Assembly (NCBI GenBank): GCA_027485995.1
Contig: JAIXPW010000258.1
Location: 46,609 to 110,608, forward strand
DNA length: 64,000 nt
Direction: 5' to 3'
DNA from: Verrucomicrobiaceae bacterium
GTDB taxonomy: Bacteria > Verrucomicrobiota > Verrucomicrobiia > Verrucomicrobiales > Akkermansiaceae
Shown: positions 1 to 8,215 of the stretch, piece by piece
How the letters are laid out: each line of letters opens with the position of its first letter
How positions within the stretch are numbered: the stretch's first letter is position 1
The notes under the pieces: model-generated
Database searches by the model: none
What the model saw: only the letters and a program-made list of their open reading frames with translations
Told to the model about the DNA's origin: nothing
Translations under genes and position numbers: made by a program

Positions 1-583
1 CCCCGCCGATTTTGCCGGTGACCAGGATGTTGTTGTGCGCGTCGATGGCCGGCTTGTTTTCCACACGGTTGGGTTGGGCGCCCGCACCGCCGCGCAGCAC
101 CTGGGGCTGATCGAGCTTCTTTCCAGGCAGGAAAGCGGCCTTGTCGATCATGCCGATGCGGGCGATGCGCATCGGGAACTCGCGCTGGTTGGTGACGGAG
201 AATCCGAGCACCGCGAAGGGCTGACCGTCGTAGAGAGTCAGGTGCAAGGACTTCACCGGGGCATAGCCGCCGTTGGGCGTCTCAGTGATGGTCAAGGTGC
301 GACCTCTGCCGAAGACATCGCTCACCTCCGATTGTTTCCAGGCGAGGGAGACGCCGGACGGTTTCTTCCAGCCGGTTTCGTCCACCGTGAAGCGGGCTCC
401 GGAGAAGACGACCGTCGCCGTAGCGAGATCCTTGCCGGACCATGTGCCGGATTTCAGATCATAGGAAAGCCGGACCGACTCATTCGCGATGGAAACCTGT
501 TCAGCGGATGGCGTGACTTCCACCGCTTGGAGCGAACAGGCGAGAACGGCGACAACAGCTCCAAGAAAGAATGGATGGTTCAT
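1..583 (-). CDS. Secreted GH36-like glycosidase (alpha-galactosidase-like), 5' part only
   Basis: The minus strand is open from an ATG at 583 to the left edge, giving the first 194 residues of a longer protein. The N-terminus is a signal peptide (MNHPFFLGAVVAVLACSLQA, cleavage near residue 20). What follows is beta-rich: it has motifs such as SVRLSYDLKSGTWSG and TLYDGQPFAVLGFSVTN, and ends in the window near NRVENKPAIDAHNNILVTG. This resembles the N-terminal beta-sandwich of secreted GH36/melibiase-type proteins. The catalytic domain lies outside the window, so the substrate cannot be judged. A sugar-cleaving role would fit the pectin-lyase genes at 17.5-27 kb. Coding is seen directly; the family call is tentative. 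Confidence 0.6.
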   Translation of the reverse strand, partial: MNHPFFLGAVVAVLACSLQAVEVTPSAEQVSIANESVRLSYDLKSGTWSGKDLATATVVFSGARFTVDETGWKKPSGVSLAWKQSEVSDVFGRGRTLTITETPNGGYAPVKSLHLTLYDGQPFAVLGFSVTNQREFPMRIARIGMIDKAAFLPGKKLDQPQVLRGGAGAQPNRVENKPAIDAHNNILVTGKIGG

Positions 584-1163
584 GTCAGGCGATGGCTTGA
601 AGTGGTTTAGGGAGTTGCCACGGAACCCGCAAGGGAAAGGGAGATCGCGGACCGAGCAGCTGGAAATCGCAGGTCCATTGAGGCTGCTGGATCTGATCGC
701 CGGATTGATTCCCTCGTTGGGGCTAGATCAGGGGCCGGTTGCCCGGTGGATTCGCTGCACGCATCTGGGACACTTCATGGGGAAAAACTAGTTCCCGCAG
801 GCGACAGATCGGCTGACATTTCGTCAAAGTGAGTCACAAAGGCAAGGACCCGACCTGCGTGGCGGTCCGATTGGGAAGAGCCGCCTGAACCTCCCTAGTC
901 CCTTTCCCTTATTCCATCTGCCCCGCCGGACTGTCCGGAGACCAAGTTTCTGCCTATGCCAGCCAACTGGTGGGTATGGCCTACTGAGCCATTCCTCCCA
1001 AACTGCTTCGCCGCTCCGAACGCGCTTTGATGATTTCGACGCCGTCAGAGCGATCGGCGGGAGCAGAGACAAAATGAACATCGAAAAAATCGCCTCGCCA
1101 TACCGACTCCAATCCGATAGTCACCAAGCGAAATTGAGTATCTTTTGGAAACATCTCTGCACC
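584..1163. other. Intergenic region without a convincing gene
   Basis: About 580 bases separate the divergent glycosidase and the small secreted protein. Short open frames exist on both strands (for example minus 1081-824), but their translations are rich in Arg, Pro and Trp with no domain or signal. It presumably holds the two divergent promoters; I cannot place them with confidence. Confidence 0.5.
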
Positions 1164-1703
1164 ATGATCAAGCGAATCATTTTCTGCTTAGTGCCTCTAC
1201 TCTCACTCCAAGCATCCGCTGATCTTCTGATCAAGGCAGTCACCGTGGAAGTGCCTCTCAATCAGGCTCTACCGATCATCAATCGGATCGCCCCGGGAAA
1301 GGTCACGATCCAGAAGGAATTCGGAGCTGAGCTTTCGACATATGGATGGACGCTCAGCAATAAGTCGTATCTCGATGTCATCACTGAGTTTGAACAAGCC
1401 AAAATCCGTACCGACAAAAAGACCGCTTTCATGGTGGTGGACAAGCCATGCATGCTGATGCTCGAACATCCGTCAAAGATGAAGCTGGCGGATGAACTCG
1501 ACGAACGGAATTTGATCTCCATTGAACTTGGACGGAAGTTCAAAGATGAACTGGAACCCAGCGCAATGACGTCGGTCGGGCGTGTCAGCGCGGAGTGGAC
1601 TTACAAGCGGGATTCCTGGACTTGGTTCCACTTTCGCAACCCGGCAGGAAGGCAGTTTCTTGTCTTCCTCTCGATGACCACTAAGATGGAGCCGAGTTCG
1701 TAA
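1164..1703 (+). CDS. Small secreted protein of unknown function
   Basis: The ATG at 1164 is preferred over an in-frame ATG at 1074 because it begins a clear signal peptide (MIKRIIFCLVPLLSLQASA). The mature part is about 160 residues. It contains a VEVPLNQALPIINRIAPGKV segment followed by a WTLSNKSYLDVITEFEQAKI segment. These vaguely recall STN-type periplasmic domains, but the similarity is weak. GC content is lower than in neighbouring genes. A protein of similar size and layout is encoded at 61618-60947 on the other strand; homology between the two is uncertain. It stands alone, convergent with the polyketide synthase operon. Function unknown. Confidence 0.65.
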   Translation: MIKRIIFCLVPLLSLQASADLLIKAVTVEVPLNQALPIINRIAPGKVTIQKEFGAELSTYGWTLSNKSYLDVITEFEQAKIRTDKKTAFMVVDKPCMLMLEHPSKMKLADELDERNLISIELGRKFKDELEPSAMTSVGRVSAEWTYKRDSWTWFHFRNPAGRQFLVFLSMTTKMEPSS

Positions 1704-1733
1704 GTCCCAATCGGGCCTGCTGAAGCGGAGCCA

Positions 1734-2762
1734 CTACCCTCTCCACATCTCACACGCATGCGCGGCAAACCCGGCTCCGAACGCGGTGAGCCACCAGCGT
1801 TGGTCTCCGTTCGCGTTGGCCAGGGCCTTTTCTAGGGCGAAGAGAACTGACGGACTGCTCATGTTTCCATGATCGCGAAGGACCTCGCGGGTTTCGTGAA
1901 GCTGATGCGGAAGAACCGCTTCGAGGGCGTCGATGACATCGCGACCGCCGGAGTGCGCAAGAACCCGATCCGGCTCGCCACGGCGTTGGACGTAGAGGCT
2001 GGCCACGGCGTCGGCCGCGAGACCGGGCACGGCCTTGTGGAGCTGGTTCTTGAGTTTGCCGTCGGAGTTGATGAAGCGGATTTTTTCCCGATCCGCCGGT
2101 CGGTGGACGGTGGTGAAATGACCGGCCTGCCACTTGTTCGGTGCAGCTTCATCCGACCAGATCGCAGCGGCAGCCCCATCGCCGAAAAGGCAGAGCGAGA
2201 TGAGCACGCCGGGATCATCATCGGCGAAGAAGGCAGACGAGCAGATCTCGACCGCGACCGTGGCGACCTTCGATCCCGGATGCGCGGCCAGGAATCCCGC
2301 CGCTGAACGAAGCATGGGAATGGCCGCGCCACAGCCGAGGCCGACGAGGTCCTGGAGGTAGGCATTTTCCCGAAATCCGAGCGACTCCGCGACGTGGCTG
2401 GTGACGCCTGGGCAGAGGTAGCCGGTGCAAGTGCAGATGAAGAGCGCGTCGAGATCGCCGGCTTGCAGTCCGGCCTTTTCCAAAGCCGCAGTGAGCGCGG
2501 CGGAGGCCAGCACCGGGGCTTCGCGCTCGAAGCTTTCATTCAGCATCTGCGGGCCATGACCGACGACCGGTCCGATGTCGGCGATGCAGAGATTCCGGGT
2601 GGCGATCCCCGAGGCGTCGCTGCCGAGGACTTTCGAAAGCAGGGCCTGTGAGCGGGGGCGCAGGCCAGCGAAGGCCTCCGTCGTCGAGAGCGCCGCGTAG
2701 CATTCGAGCTGGGTGTAGGCATGAGCGGGGCTGGCGGTGGCGATGGAGTCGAGGAACATCAT
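1734..2762 (-). CDS. Type III polyketide synthase (chalcone/stilbene synthase family)
   Basis: A 342-residue thiolase-fold enzyme expected to condense an acyl-CoA starter with malonyl-CoA units. The complete catalytic triad is visible: Cys144 in GLGCGAA, His270 in LAHSGGRD (the family usually has HPGG) and Asn300 in GNMSS. The family glycine-rich loop appears as [11 protein letters not shown]. The start is the ATG at 2762, which overlaps the TGA of the upstream flavoprotein as ATGA, so the genes are translationally coupled. An upstream extension of the open frame runs into the flavoprotein gene and is rejected. Context of a flavoprotein and a methyltransferase parallels the Streptomyces srsABC phenolic-lipid operon, suggesting an alkylresorcinol, alkylpyrone or quinone-type lipid product. 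The product is inferred, not shown. Confidence 0.93.
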   Translation of the reverse strand: MMFLDSIATASPAHAYTQLECYAALSTTEAFAGLRPRSQALLSKVLGSDASGIATRNLCIADIGPVVGHGPQMLNESFEREAPVLASAALTAALEKAGLQAGDLDALFICTCTGYLCPGVTSHVAESLGFRENAYLQDLVGLGCGAAIPMLRSAAGFLAAHPGSKVATVAVEICSSAFFADDDPGVLISLCLFGDGAAAAIWSDEAAPNKWQAGHFTTVHRPADREKIRFINSDGKLKNQLHKAVPGLAADAVASLYVQRRGEPDRVLAHSGGRDVIDALEAVLPHQLHETREVLRDHGNMSSPSVLFALEKALANANGDQRWWLTAFGAGFAAHACEMWRG

Positions 2763-3787
2763 TGGCGGACGAGGGAAAGGAGCGAGCGGAACGGCAGCAG
2801 CCCACTGCGGCCGAGGCCGTTCATGAGGCCGCGCCCGAGCGGATGGCCGAGCAGGCCTTGAAGCAGGTTGGCGGCTCCGAGGCGTCGGGAAAAGCGCTGG
2901 CGGAGTGACGTCTGGAGGGAGGAAACCGCTTCCGGCCAGGAGCAATCTCCCGCGCTCCAGGCGGTGAGCGGATCGAGGGCGGATTCAGCGGATTGGAAGG
3001 CCATCGACATGCCGTTACCCGTGAACGGAGGAATCATCGCGGCTGCATCGCCGATGGAAAAGAGCCCGGGTTCCGGCTCCTGCCAGCCAAGCTGGAGGGC
3101 GGAGACACCTTTGAACGAAGCCTCATCTGGCATCGCTCGGGAAAGTCGGTCTGCCAATGCGCCAAGTCCTCCGGCGCGGAGGTAATCGAGCTGGAGGGCA
3201 GAGCCTTTTCCGCTGCGTTCGCGATCCAGCCGGAAGAGTCCACAAACGTTGACGCGACCGTCCTCAACGCCCGCGAGACCCACGTAGCCATTCGCGCCGA
3301 CGTGCATTTCCAGATCGGCAAGCATCGGCAGATCGAGAAAGTGCGCCTTCAGACCGATCCACGGGCTTTCCCCTGCAATCCGTCCAGCGGCCCAGACTTT
3401 TCCCTCGTTCGCCTCGCGAGGCTGGCGCACGCCCTGGAGGACCTCGCCGCCAAGTCGCTCGACGAGTTGAACCAGCCGAAGGTCAAGTCGATGACGGGAA
3501 ATGCCGTAGGCCGGGGAAGGCAGAAGATTTTCATGAATGCGCTGATCGCCGTGGAACCAGACGACGCTGCGATGCAGCCGGGCATCCTCGAAGGCCTCCG
3601 CGATGCCGAGGGTTTCCAGAGTCGAGCGCTCCACGCCCGAAATGAACTCGCCGCAGACACGGTGTCGCGGGTAATGCCCGGCCTCGTGGACCGACACCGC
3701 CACGCCACGATTCCGCAGCCCGGTCGCGAGCGAAAGCCCTGCCAGGCCTCCACCGACGATCGTGAGAGGAACCTTCAAGCGCGCCAT
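2759..3787 (-). CDS. FAD-dependent oxidoreductase of the polyketide operon
   Basis: A 342-residue flavoprotein of the geranylgeranyl-reductase/aromatic-hydroxylase class. The dinucleotide-binding motif [19 protein letters not shown] sits near residues 8-27, followed by a [12 protein letters not shown] segment. A second FAD motif, [18 protein letters not shown], lies in the C-terminal half. The start is the ATG at 3787, where MARLKVPL leads straight into the Rossmann strand. Earlier in-frame ATGs lie inside the methyltransferase gene. It overlaps the methyltransferase end by 13 bases and the polyketide synthase start by 4. By analogy with SrsC it may hydroxylate or reduce the polyketide product, which is inference. 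Confidence 0.85.
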   Translation of the reverse strand: MARLKVPLTIVGGGLAGLSLATGLRNRGVAVSVHEAGHYPRHRVCGEFISGVERSTLETLGIAEAFEDARLHRSVVWFHGDQRIHENLLPSPAYGISRHRLDLRLVQLVERLGGEVLQGVRQPREANEGKVWAAGRIAGESPWIGLKAHFLDLPMLADLEMHVGANGYVGLAGVEDGRVNVCGLFRLDRERSGKGSALQLDYLRAGGLGALADRLSRAMPDEASFKGVSALQLGWQEPEPGLFSIGDAAAMIPPFTGNGMSMAFQSAESALDPLTAWSAGDCSWPEAVSSLQTSLRQRFSRRLGAANLLQGLLGHPLGRGLMNGLGRSGLLPFRSLLSLVRQ

Positions 3788-4395
3788 GCTACCACACGAA
3801 TCCCTCCGCGCCATGTGCTTTGCTCGCGAACGTGCCATTTGCCCGGATCGAGCTCTAACAACTGCGGAAGCTCACCGGGTAGGAAACCCGCGCGGATGCT
3901 GACCAGCATGTCGTGTCGCGTGATGCGGTTGACGAAGGGAAGCATCCCCGCGCCCAACCTCAGCGCGCCGGGCGTGCGGAGAGGTTCCACGAAACACAGC
4001 GACTGGAAACCGGCACACCAACGGGCGAGCCCCTTCATCGACTCACCCTCGAAATGATGGAGGAAAAGATTCGCCACGAGCAGGTCGCCGTTAACGGGTG
4101 AAGCAGCGAAAAGATCACCCTGATGCCAGGTCACGCGTGGAACGAGCGTAGTCGGGCGTGGCGCGAGGTCGTAGCTTTCCACAGGCGCGATGGCGGCGAG
4201 CTCGCCACTGAGCATGCCCTCGCCCGCGCCGAGTTCCGTGATCGAAGCGGGTGCAAGGCGTCGGGCCTGACGAACAATCCAGCGCTCGTTGCCCATCAGG
4301 AAATTGATCACTCGCAGATCGCGACGACTCCGGATCGCCTCGGGATCGTCCGCCGGAAGGTGGTCGAGGAGTTCAGGAAGGACTTGGCGGATCAT
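3775..4395 (-). CDS. SAM-dependent class I methyltransferase
   Basis: A Rossmann-fold methyltransferase of about 206 residues. Motif I is ITELGAGEGMLSGEL, the acidic post-I position lies in VESYDLAPR, and motif IV is NGDLLVANLFLHHFEG. The ATG at 4395 (MIRQVLPELL) is chosen; an in-frame ATG at 4407 falls inside a palindrome at 4403-4421. It is the first gene of a three-gene coupled operon with the flavoprotein and type III polyketide synthase. It probably methylates the phenolic or pyrone product, as SrsB and BpsB do elsewhere, although those are membrane enzymes of another family. Substrate not deducible. Confidence 0.82.
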   Translation of the reverse strand: MIRQVLPELLDHLPADDPEAIRSRRDLRVINFLMGNERWIVRQARRLAPASITELGAGEGMLSGELAAIAPVESYDLAPRPTTLVPRVTWHQGDLFAASPVNGDLLVANLFLHHFEGESMKGLARWCAGFQSLCFVEPLRTPGALRLGAGMLPFVNRITRHDMLVSIRAGFLPGELPQLLELDPGKWHVREQSTWRGGIRVVAWRA

Positions 4396-4402
4396 GAAGT
4401 AG

Positions 4403-4421
4403 CACAACTTTGCAAGTTGTG
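4403..4421. repeat. Perfect palindrome upstream of the polyketide operon
   Basis: CACAACTT-TGC-AAGTTGTG forms an 8-bp stem with a 3-base loop, eight bases upstream of the methyltransferase ATG and 35 bases after the Wzz-like gene. It could be an operator, a transcript hairpin or a dispersed repeat; there is no U-tract for an intrinsic terminator. Confidence 0.55.
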
Positions 4422-4455
4422 GGCGGGGTGAAGCCGACTGATCGGCAACAGTGGA

Positions 4456-5106
4456 TCAAACTGGAAGAGCTGGCTTTTTCCTAACGGATGCATTCAGCAG
4501 CCAAATCAAAGGAAGCGAGAAAAACGGTGAAAGGAAGAAGCCTCCTAGGATTCCGGTCACCAGGTTCAGGCGGACGTTCGGACTGATAGGGACTTGGGCG
4601 ATCACGGGACTTTCGTGAACGAACAATGGAATGGCAGGCTCGATCCATTCACCGCTGCGCCGGGAACCTCCGCCGGATTGCAGGTTTCGCAGTTCCAATT
4701 GGTAAGCGTTCACCACCTCTGCCGCGATATCCCTGCTGTCTTCCTTGTTGGTGTGGCGAACCCTCACCGTGACGAGGTCCGTACCCCGTAACTGCTCGAT
4801 CTGGATCAAATTGCGCAGTTGTTGAAGAACTTCTGTCCTTGCGTAACCCCACTTGTTGGGGAGCTCCAGATTTTCAGCAACCTTCAGAAGCACCTCATCC
4901 GACTTCATCGCCTGGACATGCTGCTGAAGGGTTCGGCCAAAGGCTTCTGTAACAGGATGTCCAAGGCCCCTGTCACCAAACTCAAGCGTCGCCGTGCTCT
5001 CATACTTCTTCGGCATGACGTAGGTGGTGACCGATGAAATCAGCAGCCCAAGAATAGGCATGGCCACCGCCATGACCAGAAACACCCACCAGAAGCGTTT
5101 GAACAT
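4456..5106 (-). CDS. Wzz/chain-length-determinant-like inner-membrane protein
   Basis: A 216-residue protein with an N-terminal membrane helix (residues 5-30, WWVFLVMAVAMPILGLLIS), a periplasmic part, and a second helix near the C-terminus (LVTGILGGFFLSPFFSLPLIWLL). The segment after helix 1 (YESTATLEFGD) matches the beta-strand opening of Wzz domains. The central region (TDLVTVRVRHTNKEDSRDIAAEVVNAYQ, residues 108-135) is typical of chain-length regulators. The Pro-rich approach to helix 2 (IAQVPISPNVRLN) is also diagnostic. It has no tyrosine-kinase domain and is far from the exopolysaccharide locus that starts at 27.5 kb. It may regulate chain length of another polymer or be accessory. Confidence 0.8.
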   Translation of the reverse strand: MFKRFWWVFLVMAVAMPILGLLISSVTTYVMPKKYESTATLEFGDRGLGHPVTEAFGRTLQQHVQAMKSDEVLLKVAENLELPNKWGYARTEVLQQLRNLIQIEQLRGTDLVTVRVRHTNKEDSRDIAAEVVNAYQLELRNLQSGGGSRRSGEWIEPAIPLFVHESPVIAQVPISPNVRLNLVTGILGGFFLSPFFSLPLIWLLNASVRKKPALPV

Positions 5107-5159
5107 GATGGGATCGTAGGGTGTAAGCCACGCGGCTCAATCTTCTTCTGGAAGCCCCC

Positions 5160-5831
5160 TCACCCGCTGATCTTGCCGTCCTTGATCACCAGGGTGCGAT
5201 CCCCTCTCGCCGCGAGCGATTGATCGTGGGTCACGACGATCAGGGTTACACCGTGTTCGGTTGCGAGGCCGAGGAGGATTTCCATGATCTGGGCGCTGGT
5301 GGCTGAGTCGAGATTGCCAGTCGGTTCATCGGCGAAGAGGACCTTCGGCTGGTTGACGATGGCACGCGCAATGGCGACCCGCTGCTGCTCACCGCCGGAA
5401 AGCTCTGCTGGAAGGTGATCCGCGCGTTCGGAGAGTCCGACCCTGTCCAGCGCGGCCTTGGCGGCCGCCTCGCGGTCCTTGCCGCCGATCAGGCCGGGGA
5501 CCATCACGTTTTCCAGGGCGGTGAGTTCCGGCAGCAGATGGTAGTTCTGAAAGACGTAGCCGATCCGTGAATTGCGGAAGGCCGCCTGCTGGCGTCGGCC
5601 CATGCTGTAGAGATCGGTGCCGTCGATGCTCACGCTGCCGCGTTCGGGATGCTCGAGCCCGGCAAGGGTGTAGAGCAGCGTGGTTTTTCCCGCGCCGCTA
5701 GGGCCGCAGAGGAAGACTTTTTCTCCGGCGGAAATGCTCAGGTCGATGCCGTGCAACACCTCGACCAGCTTCCGGCCGAGCTTGTAGCTGCGATGCAAAT
5801 CCTTGGTTTCGATCATGACCTGTTGGCTCAC
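5160..5831 (-). CDS. ABC transporter ATP-binding protein, LolD/MacB type, orphan
   Basis: A complete 223-residue nucleotide-binding domain. Walker A is GPSGAGKT, the Q-loop lies in [18 protein letters not shown], the signature is LSGGEQQR, Walker B is VLFADEPT and the switch histidine is in VVTHD. The insertion after Walker A and the ENVMVP segment are typical of the LolD/MacB/FtsE class, which powers lipoprotein release or efflux. No permease gene is adjacent: the neighbours are a Wzz-like protein downstream and a PDZ protein upstream, separated by a strong hairpin at 5877-5910. The membrane partner must be encoded elsewhere. Start ATG 5831; ATG 5816 is an alternative. Confidence 0.92.
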   Translation of the reverse strand: MSQQVMIETKDLHRSYKLGRKLVEVLHGIDLSISAGEKVFLCGPSGAGKTTLLYTLAGLEHPERGSVSIDGTDLYSMGRRQQAAFRNSRIGYVFQNYHLLPELTALENVMVPGLIGGKDREAAAKAALDRVGLSERADHLPAELSGGEQQRVAIARAIVNQPKVLFADEPTGNLDSATSAQIMEILLGLATEHGVTLIVVTHDQSLAARGDRTLVIKDGKISG

Positions 5832-5876
5832 GTCGGGAGACTAGTCTGGTGATCTGGAAACCGGAACTGAAAATGC

Positions 5877-5910
5877 GACACCCGCGCCGGACGGATCCGG
5901 AGCGGGTGTC
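5877..5910 (-). terminator. Probable intrinsic terminator after the PDZ gene
   Basis: A 9-bp perfect stem (GACACCCGC / GCGGGTGTC) encloses an inner stem (CCGGA / TCCGG). On the minus strand it lies 27 bases past the PDZ gene stop and is followed by a short GCATTTTC tract. The stem is strong but the U-tract is weak. Confidence 0.6.
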
Positions 5911-5936
5911 TTCCTAGCCTCCCTGAGAAATCCAAT

Positions 5937-6929
5937 TCACTCGTTGGGAACCGGCGGCACGATCTGCGGCTGCATCCGGAGGCGCAGGCCGTTGCCCTTG
6001 AAATCCATGTCGATGTTCAGCCGCTCGATGCGGCTGCGCACCTCGGCGGGAGCGGCGGCCTTGTCCTGTTCGGTATCCCATGGACCTGACCAAGCTTCGT
6101 TCCCTTCCTTGTCCAACACGCGGACTTCCTTGCCGCCGTCTTTGCTCTTCAGCTCAACCGAGCCTTTTTCGTCCAGCAACCGGATGGTGCTCGCGCTTTG
6201 AAAATTCATTTGCGGCGGCATGCCTGCTCCTCCTGCCGCAGCGCCGAGCATCTTCTCGACCTTCTTCTGCATCTCCTTCATCGCCTTGTCCATTTCCGGA
6301 GCGGCGGCCTGGCCTTGAAGCTGAAGCATCCCCTGGACATCGCCAGCGCCCTTGATGGAGCGTTCGATCGATTCACGGATCTTCTTTGCCTGGTCCTCGG
6401 GCATGTCCTGAAGAAGGCGGTCGAGTGGCTGATCACCCGCACCATTCATGCCGATGGCACGATCCGCTTTCTCGCCGAGGATCACCTTGCGGTTGCCCGG
6501 CTTGCCCTCGTGGATGTAGTCGATGGAAACCTCGTCGCCCGGCTTTTTCCCGGAAACGTGTTTCGAAAGATCCGCATGACTGCCCACAGCGGCATCGTCG
6601 ATCTTGGTGATGACATCGTTGACGGTGAAGCCAGCCTTGGTGGCCGGACCTTCCGGATCGAGCACCCGCACGAGCGTGCCTTCACCCTCCTTGAGACCGA
6701 GATGGACGCCAAGGACTTCCGGCACCTGGGAAGAGCCAAGACCGAGGTAGGCGGTGACTGCAGCCTTCTCCTGCTGGAGCGGCATCTGCTCGACCTTGGG
6801 AGCAAGCTCCTCAGGAGCGGGTGCCGCTTGAGCCTTCGGCTCGTCCGGGGGGGCTTCGATGGCCGTGGCGCGGAGCGCGAACGCCGAGAGGAGTCCGACG
6901 AGTTTGAATGGGTGGATCGCGTGTTTCAT
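5937..6929 (-). CDS. Secreted PDZ-domain protein
   Basis: About 330 residues starting at the ATG at 6929 (MKHAIHPFKLVGLLSAFAL, a signal peptide); an ATG three codons earlier is possible. A Pro/Ala/Glu-rich linker is followed by one PDZ domain at about residues 60-150. That domain has GLGSSQVPEVLGVHLGL, then GPATKAGFTVNDVITKID, as in HtrA-type and site-2-protease PDZ domains. No protease domain is visible. The remaining half has a DQPLDRLLQDMPEDQAKKIRES segment and a C-terminal beta-like region. It lies directly downstream of a sigma/anti-sigma-like pair, 42 bases apart, suggesting an envelope-stress or signalling role, which is inferred from context only. Confidence 0.8.
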   Translation of the reverse strand: MKHAIHPFKLVGLLSAFALRATAIEAPPDEPKAQAAPAPEELAPKVEQMPLQQEKAAVTAYLGLGSSQVPEVLGVHLGLKEGEGTLVRVLDPEGPATKAGFTVNDVITKIDDAAVGSHADLSKHVSGKKPGDEVSIDYIHEGKPGNRKVILGEKADRAIGMNGAGDQPLDRLLQDMPEDQAKKIRESIERSIKGAGDVQGMLQLQGQAAAPEMDKAMKEMQKKVEKMLGAAAGGAGMPPQMNFQSASTIRLLDEKGSVELKSKDGGKEVRVLDKEGNEAWSGPWDTEQDKAAAPAEVRSRIERLNIDMDFKGNGLRLRMQPQIVPPVPNE

Positions 6930-6980
6930 CGTTGACATACTAGAAGCGTCGTAGAACGCGGTTTTTGTTTGAATCAGGAA

Positions 6981-7598
6981 TCAATCGATTTTCTCAGGAA
7001 CAAGGATGTATTCGACGCGGGGCTGCTCGACCTCGACGCGTTCGCCATGGGCATTGATGAAGCTGGCACGCTCCTTGAACACCACGCGGACCACCCGGTG
7101 CGGCCGGTTTTCCTTCCAGACGACTCCCTCGTCGCTGGCGGTCTGGACATTGTTGCCATAGCCGGCAGGAACGAAACTACCGGAGGTCCTGGACGGGATC
7201 GGATTGGAAACGGTTGGTCCGCCAGTTTTGGGGATCGTTCCCGTCGGCATCATCAGCGCGGTCATGCCACCCAGCAGCGCGACGGCAGCTGCGGCGAGCA
7301 TCGGGCGAAAGCGACGGACGTTCTTCGGAGCCACGTTGCCCTTGGTGAACATGACAATCTTCTCGCCGACCGGGAATGGCGTGGAAGCCACCACTTTCTC
7401 AAGCGAGGCGAAAAACTCCGCAGGAAGGGCCGCAGGACGTTGGCTGGAGAGCAGCGATTCGAAACGCAGTTCGGAAACGGTCAGCTCGGTGAGCGAGCCA
7501 TCCGCAGCGGATTCCAGCCGTTCTAGCAAAGCCTGATCCGCCCGTGAGGGGCGAAGGCCTGCGAGGCTGGATTCAAGGTCGTGGAGGTCGTGGTTCAT
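6981..7598 (-). CDS. Anti-sigma-like membrane protein next to an ECF sigma factor
   Basis: A 205-residue protein whose N-terminal half is helical and cytoplasmic-like (LESSLAGLRPSRADQALLERLE). It is followed by a basic stretch and a single membrane helix at about residues 97-118 (FRPMLAAAAVALLGGMTALMM), then a periplasmic part ending YILVPEKID. The gene begins 11 bases after the ECF sigma gene, the standard place for a cognate anti-sigma factor. I see no canonical zinc-binding anti-sigma HxxxCxxC motif, so the role is inferred from order and topology. The downstream PDZ protein may belong to the same unit. Confidence 0.6.
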   Translation of the reverse strand: MNHDLHDLESSLAGLRPSRADQALLERLESAADGSLTELTVSELRFESLLSSQRPAALPAEFFASLEKVVASTPFPVGEKIVMFTKGNVAPKNVRRFRPMLAAAAVALLGGMTALMMPTGTIPKTGGPTVSNPIPSRTSGSFVPAGYGNNVQTASDEGVVWKENRPHRVVRVVFKERASFINAHGERVEVEQPRVEYILVPEKID

Positions 7599-7609
7599 GG
7601 AGAGAATCT

Positions 7610-8200
7610 TCAGATCGAGAGATCGCCTTTCCGGCGGGCGCCACCGAGCTTGCGCTGGAGGGCTTCAAGTCCGTAGCGATACCGGGAGGCCGCAGTGTTT
7701 TGGGAAATTCCAAGGGCCTCGCCGATCTCGGCAAAGGTCCGTTCGCCCCAGATTTTCATGATGATGACCTCGGCGAACTTGGGCGGCAGTTCCTTGAGGC
7801 TGGCTTCGAGCTGGGTGCGGGTTTCGTCGTCCGAGGCTTCGCTTTCGAACCACGGATGGAAGGTTTCCCGCTGATCGAGATCGGACTCGATCCCAACGGT
7901 GTCCTCGCGCCGACGGCGGCGGTCGTCGCGGCGGCTGAGGTCGATGGCGAGGCGTCGGATCGCGGTGTAGAGGTAGGGCATCCAGGCCTCCTGGCCGCCG
8001 ACGAATTCACCTTCGCGGAGCTTTTCTGCCAGCTTCACGAGGGCATCCTGGAATATGTCCTGCGCATCCTCATGGGAACGGGTTTGCTGACGGGCGAAAA
8101 GCAGCAGGCGTGGGCCGTAGGCTTCCAACCACGAACGCCAGGCGGATGCGGAGGGTGAGAGATCAGTCGCGGTATTCACCGTTTTAGAAACTTCATCCAT
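7610..8200 (-). CDS. ECF-family RNA polymerase sigma factor
   Basis: A 196-residue sigma-70 protein with only regions 2 and 4. Region 2 is at about residues 28-95 (DAQDIFQDALVKLAEKL, then AWMPYLYTAIRRLAIDLSRR). Region 4 is at about 130-185 (LKELPPKFAEVIIMKIWGERTFAEIGEALGISQNTAASRYRYGLEAL), carrying the helix-turn-helix. The intervening linker is acidic. It is followed by a putative anti-sigma gene 11 bases downstream and preceded 15 bases upstream by the end of uvrA, so it may be read through from uvrA or have its own promoter inside that gene. Confidence 0.92.
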   Translation of the reverse strand: MDEVSKTVNTATDLSPSASAWRSWLEAYGPRLLLFARQQTRSHEDAQDIFQDALVKLAEKLREGEFVGGQEAWMPYLYTAIRRLAIDLSRRDDRRRRREDTVGIESDLDQRETFHPWFESEASDDETRTQLEASLKELPPKFAEVIIMKIWGERTFAEIGEALGISQNTAASRYRYGLEALQRKLGGARRKGDLSI

Positions 8201-8215
8201 GGAGCGTTGCCGGGC

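Noticed and set aside
824..1081. An 85-codon minus-strand frame
   Set aside because: No domain, no credible membrane or signal pattern, and biased toward Arg, Trp and Pro.
2763..2945. N-terminal extension of the polyketide synthase by about 60 residues
   Set aside because: Pro/Arg-rich and inside the flavoprotein gene; the ATGA overlap gives a better start.
7610..8200. ECF sigma factor as the target of the partner switch in the polysaccharide locus
   Set aside because: It lies 38 kb away, has its own adjacent anti-sigma-like gene, and ECF factors are not the usual clients of STAS/RsbW switches.
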